A DNA stretch of 64,000 bases, taken from Sphagnum compactum (lineage: Eukaryota; Bryophyta; Sphagnopsida; Sphagnales). Shown in pieces: positions 60,732 to 64,000 of the stretch; position 1 is the first letter of the stretch, and every line of letters starts with the position of its first letter. The position numbers and the translations under genes were made by a program. The notes beneath the pieces were generated by a model. That model had not been told where the DNA came from, did no database searches, and saw nothing but the letters and a program-made list of their open reading frames with translations. The stretch is taken from contig OZ234499.1 in assembly GCA_965153455.1 (NCBI GenBank), positions 11,280,271 through 11,344,270 on the forward strand. The letters are read 5' to 3'.

Positions 60732-61099
60732 GTGAGTAGTAGTTCAAGTTCTGAATTCCAAAAAATCCTCAAAGAAAAAAGAAAAAAAACAAGAAAAAAA
60801 CGATCAAACAAACAAACAAACTCGTTGTGATAACACTGTCTTTTTCGATGTTCATCTCAATTCCACGTAGCGAAAATAAAATCGCTGTTGTTGGCACATC
60901 TTGCGAGGAGCACTTGAAACGGTCTTTGTTCGGGGTTTGCAAAAAAGAATTCTCATTCTCCTTCTCTTTGCAAACTCTGTTTCGGTCGGCACTTCCAAAC
61001 AGATTTAAGACGTTTGAAAACTACTCGATTTTATCAAGTTCTTTCAATGATACGATTGTTGTCCGATCTCTGATTTCTGTTTCTGAATACTAAGGTTGC

Positions 61100-62968
61100 A
61101 TTTGCACTACTCAGCATACTCCCCCCATCAAACTTTGCGAGCTTGTCATTTTGTGCCCTGCATGGTACAAGGTACATACGTGTCTTTTCTTGGGCGAGAC
61201 ATGTAGCCTCTCCACATGCTCCATTTTTTATGTTATTAGTGTTCATTTTAATAAGAATCAATGACTTGAGAATGCATTCGCAATATAAAACAACACTGAA
61301 AAATGTATAGGAGAAGCTTTTGTAACTAGGGCCTTTCTGATTTTCAATTCCCTCCCCCCTCCCCTCTCCCTTGGGCGGCCTGGGGATGGAACCTCAAATC
61401 TGAAAGGTTGCTACATGGGTATGTTGCACTCCTTATTATGAAGTTGGCAGAGTGGTTTAGAGAACCTTCATTTTTCAATTTTATCAACTTGACGAACTAA
61501 TTTTGGCATATATAAGCCTTGGCCACTGTAACAGGTTGCTCAAAAATTTCTCAAGTTCTTTGATCAACAATAGTTTCATCAAATGGTAAATGAAATTCTG
61601 TCAAGTGAACTTCATTTGCCCAATTTCAACCCTGATACCCTGTGCATGATTCCTCACAGACCCCAGATTGTCATATATTTTAACTTGTCACACCTTGCCC
61701 TACACTTGAGTCAAAACCATGTCTTATACTATTTGACATTTTAGTGTGAATTGAAAAGACTGGATTCTGTGCCTTCGTGTGTGCACCCTATCATCCAATG
61801 GCAAAATGGTACTAAAATCTAACGTATTTCTTAAATGTAATAATGCCAATTACCCCATTCTCCACGTTAAAATCGTCCTTGCTCCCCAAAAAATTGCATT
61901 GCATATGTGCAATGACTCATGTATTTATTCCCCTCTCATGAACATGAGACTAAAACATCCTCAATTATCACCCAGCAAATTTTAAGCAATTAGAGCTTCC
62001 TCGTATTCATACATTGGAAGTATTTACCCCAAATGGCTTTGGTTGTCAGTCCATGTTACACTCTATTCTCAAATTTTGAGATAACCATGATTCAGTGTCT
62101 GTTGGTCAAAGCAAACACCCACTGTCACACATAAAAAGGAGCCTCTGTTGCATTTAGTAGTAAATGAACAGGTCTTGTGGTGAAGAAATACCTGCAGATC
62201 ATGCCCAAGATCTTTTGGAAGCTCAAAATGATTTCAACCAGAATGGAGCATTTATATTCCCAAACATGTTTCTCTGTATCAAAGCACCATGGATGAGCTT
62301 GAGACAGGCATAAAAATGATAGACAATGTGGACATATAAAGAGACAAATACCATCAATTCTGATGGATGGATGCCTGCCTGTGCTACAATCTCTGTATTA
62401 CTTCTTCATGTTCATTTGCAAGAAATTTGTAGAAGTGAACACCTTTTCATAACCCAAGTGGCAGTTAGGAAGGACACCATGAAGCTCCAAGTTAATGCAA
62501 AAGATTGAATTGAATAAGGCTGTTAAATCCCGAAAACCAAATAGTTCATCTGAAAAGAATCATGCGGCAACAAAGGTTACACTATACACCAATTTGTGGA
62601 TCAGCAAAACAAGAGAGCAGGATTCAGTGTATGTTGGTCAGATGTACTTCACAAAAGAGGGCAACCCATTGCGCATCTCTGCCAGACACACAAATATCCG
62701 CTCCATTTGTCGGTCTACAGGTAACCCAATCAGACCCTTCATCTGTTTCATCTCCCCCCCCAGCCCCCCAACACACATCCTCTCTCTTAGAAATAGTGGC
62801 AGTCACATTATTGCATAGGTTTTCAATTCATTTTACCCTGTTAAGAGTATAACTGATCTTTTGCTTCTGCAAAATGCTTTTCATACAACTGAAAGATGAC
62901 ATGCATTGAACGATTGGGGTGCAATAGAAAGACACACAAAAGGCCTGTGCCAAAGTGAGAGAGCAGAC
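61100..62968. other. Spacer and unresolved 3' end of the TRCF-type gene
   Basis: The last TRCF coding exon(s) should lie here on the minus strand. A segment at about 62231-62196 reads ELPKDLGHDLQ, close to the LLELPxE motif near the end of plant TRCF, but a clean acceptor in the right phase is not visible. Plus-strand frames in this stretch are short and unsupported. Confidence 0.4.
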
Positions 62969-64000
62969 CTCAATTCGGCCCCTTTCGTAGCTCAAAGAAG
63001 CCTGGAGAGTGTCAGAAGAAACTGCACTGGCAAGCATGTCAAAGGCCTCAAGCTCCATATTTGTTTCCATCACGACAGTCTTGCCACGGGTGCGGATGCG
63101 GTGAATTCCAAGGTCTGCTGCTATTCTCTTCACATACATTGTCTTCAGTAGCATCTGGCATTTGCAAAAAGTATCAAACATACCTTGAGTGTAGTGTTAC
63201 ATTATGGACATAGTGGGTGGTGTCAAAAAGTTTTGGTACCAGAATCTCACATTCCCAACCCACCCCGATTCAGTAAAACAGTGCTTGCTTACAATACAGA
63301 GGGCGTGGCAATTAGTTACCTCAATTGTTGGAGGTTCTTTACCATAATCGCTGCGGAGGCGATTAGTGAAGACCATGAGAGCACGCATGCTCTCCTTAGC
63401 AGCCTTCTCTGCATCATTCATCACTTTTTCACGTTCTGCAGCACTGTGGACATAAGTACCGGGGATATGCGTATCTACCTCCAAGTCCAGCTGTTACCCA
63501 TACATGTGAGCCCAAGATTGAATCAGTGACTTGACTCATTTGACATAACTCTAGACCAAGGCATACATATGCTACAACAATGATGATCAAAATCCAGCAA
63601 CAGACACTGTAGAACTCACCTGAACATCACTGTATTCCAATTCAGGGAGATTTTGATGATCAACCTACAAATCCCAACACCGACAGTAATAAGAATTCAC
63701 ACATGGCTTCACAGCCAGCCTGGAAAAGTCTTCAGGTACAAGCATTCCAGAGCTGAAATTTTACCCCATACAATTTCATACTTCTTTCCTTGTCAGGTTG
63801 CATGGGAGAAAGCTCTACACACATGGGTACTACTTCAACATGAAATAGAGAGAGGTGAAATAAGAGAGAGAATGGAGCACCTTTTTCAGACCCTCGAATA
63901 GCATTTCAAGGTAAAGATCCACGCCAACTTTGCCCACATCTCCACTTTGCTTTTCTCCAAACACACTGCCAATACCTCGGATAGCCATATCCCTCTCAGC
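62969..64000 (-). CDS. Chloroplast Mfd/TRCF-type transcription-repair helicase, C-terminal exons (partial)
   Basis: Mfd couples stalled RNA polymerase to nucleotide-excision repair; plants encode a nuclear, plastid-directed homologue (UvrB/Mfd-like DEAD/DEAH helicase). Exons on the minus strand are 64000-63881 (continues beyond the window), 63664-63620, 63490-63320 and 63154-62969, all phase 0 with GT-AG borders. The first ends the helicase module: ERDMAIRGIGSVFGEKQSGD then VGVDLYLEMLFEGL, the Mfd IRGAGNLLGxxQSG motif. The rest is the TRCF C-terminal domain: DLEVDTHIPGTYV, DAEKAAKESMRALMVFTNRL, RSDYGKEPPTIE, LLKTMYVKRIAADLGIHRI and GKTVVMETNM. No lesion is seen in about 520 coding bases. It is convergent with the IPT gene. 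Its last exon is not resolved. Confidence 0.88.

Overview
The window looks like nuclear DNA of a land plant, and the gene content points to a bryophyte, most likely a liverwort. Genes have GT-AG introns, the chloroplast-type nuclear genes are plant-like, and the long spacers are AT-rich. The most informative locus is an NLR-type immune receptor whose N-terminal domain is an alpha/beta-hydrolase. That architecture (hydrolase-NBS-LRR, HNL) was described from liverworts and is absent from flowering-plant NLRs. The species assignment is inference.

Layout. 1-3200: spacer, ending in a GC-rich tandem repeat (five units, about 2281-2910). 3290-11150: the HNL locus on the + strand. It has four clean exons for hydrolase and NB-ARC, then an in-frame TGA at 6641-6643, then about 29 tandem 144-bp units (each two leucine-rich repeats) broken by TAA/TAG codons and frameshifts. 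11150-16260: AT-rich spacer with a (CA)n tract, a four-unit repeat and a perfect 15-bp inverted repeat. 18666-25589: fifteen exons of a plant VPS13-like lipid-transfer protein, ending in Vps62/DUF946-type modules. The copy lacks both usual ends and carries one stop and three single-base frameshifts. 25590-37970: AT-rich repeat-dominated DNA with an unidentified decayed minus-strand gene, several tandem repeats and a decayed Helitron Rep/helicase (about 32690-33715, minus). 39939-41225 (minus): an intact single-exon F-box/kelch gene of SKIP25 type with a (GA)n leader. 41370-51100: microsatellites and repeats, including two copies of a roughly 250-270-bp element 6.1 kb apart. 51217-56616 (+): a tRNA dimethylallyltransferase gene (IPT9/MiaA type) in ten or more exons. 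62969-64000 (minus): the last recognisable exons of a chloroplast Mfd/TRCF-type repair helicase that continues off the right edge.

The genes do not form a pathway. The intact ones are housekeeping genes: ubiquitin-ligase adaptor, tRNA modification and organellar DNA repair. The accessory part is the HNL locus and its repeat surroundings. The point of greatest interest is the extreme LRR array in the HNL gene and the way it decayed: all six nonsense codons I could trace in its readable part can be explained by C-to-T changes on the coding strand. Exon boundaries were read by eye from splice sites, phase and protein similarity remembered from families. No alignment or transcript was available.
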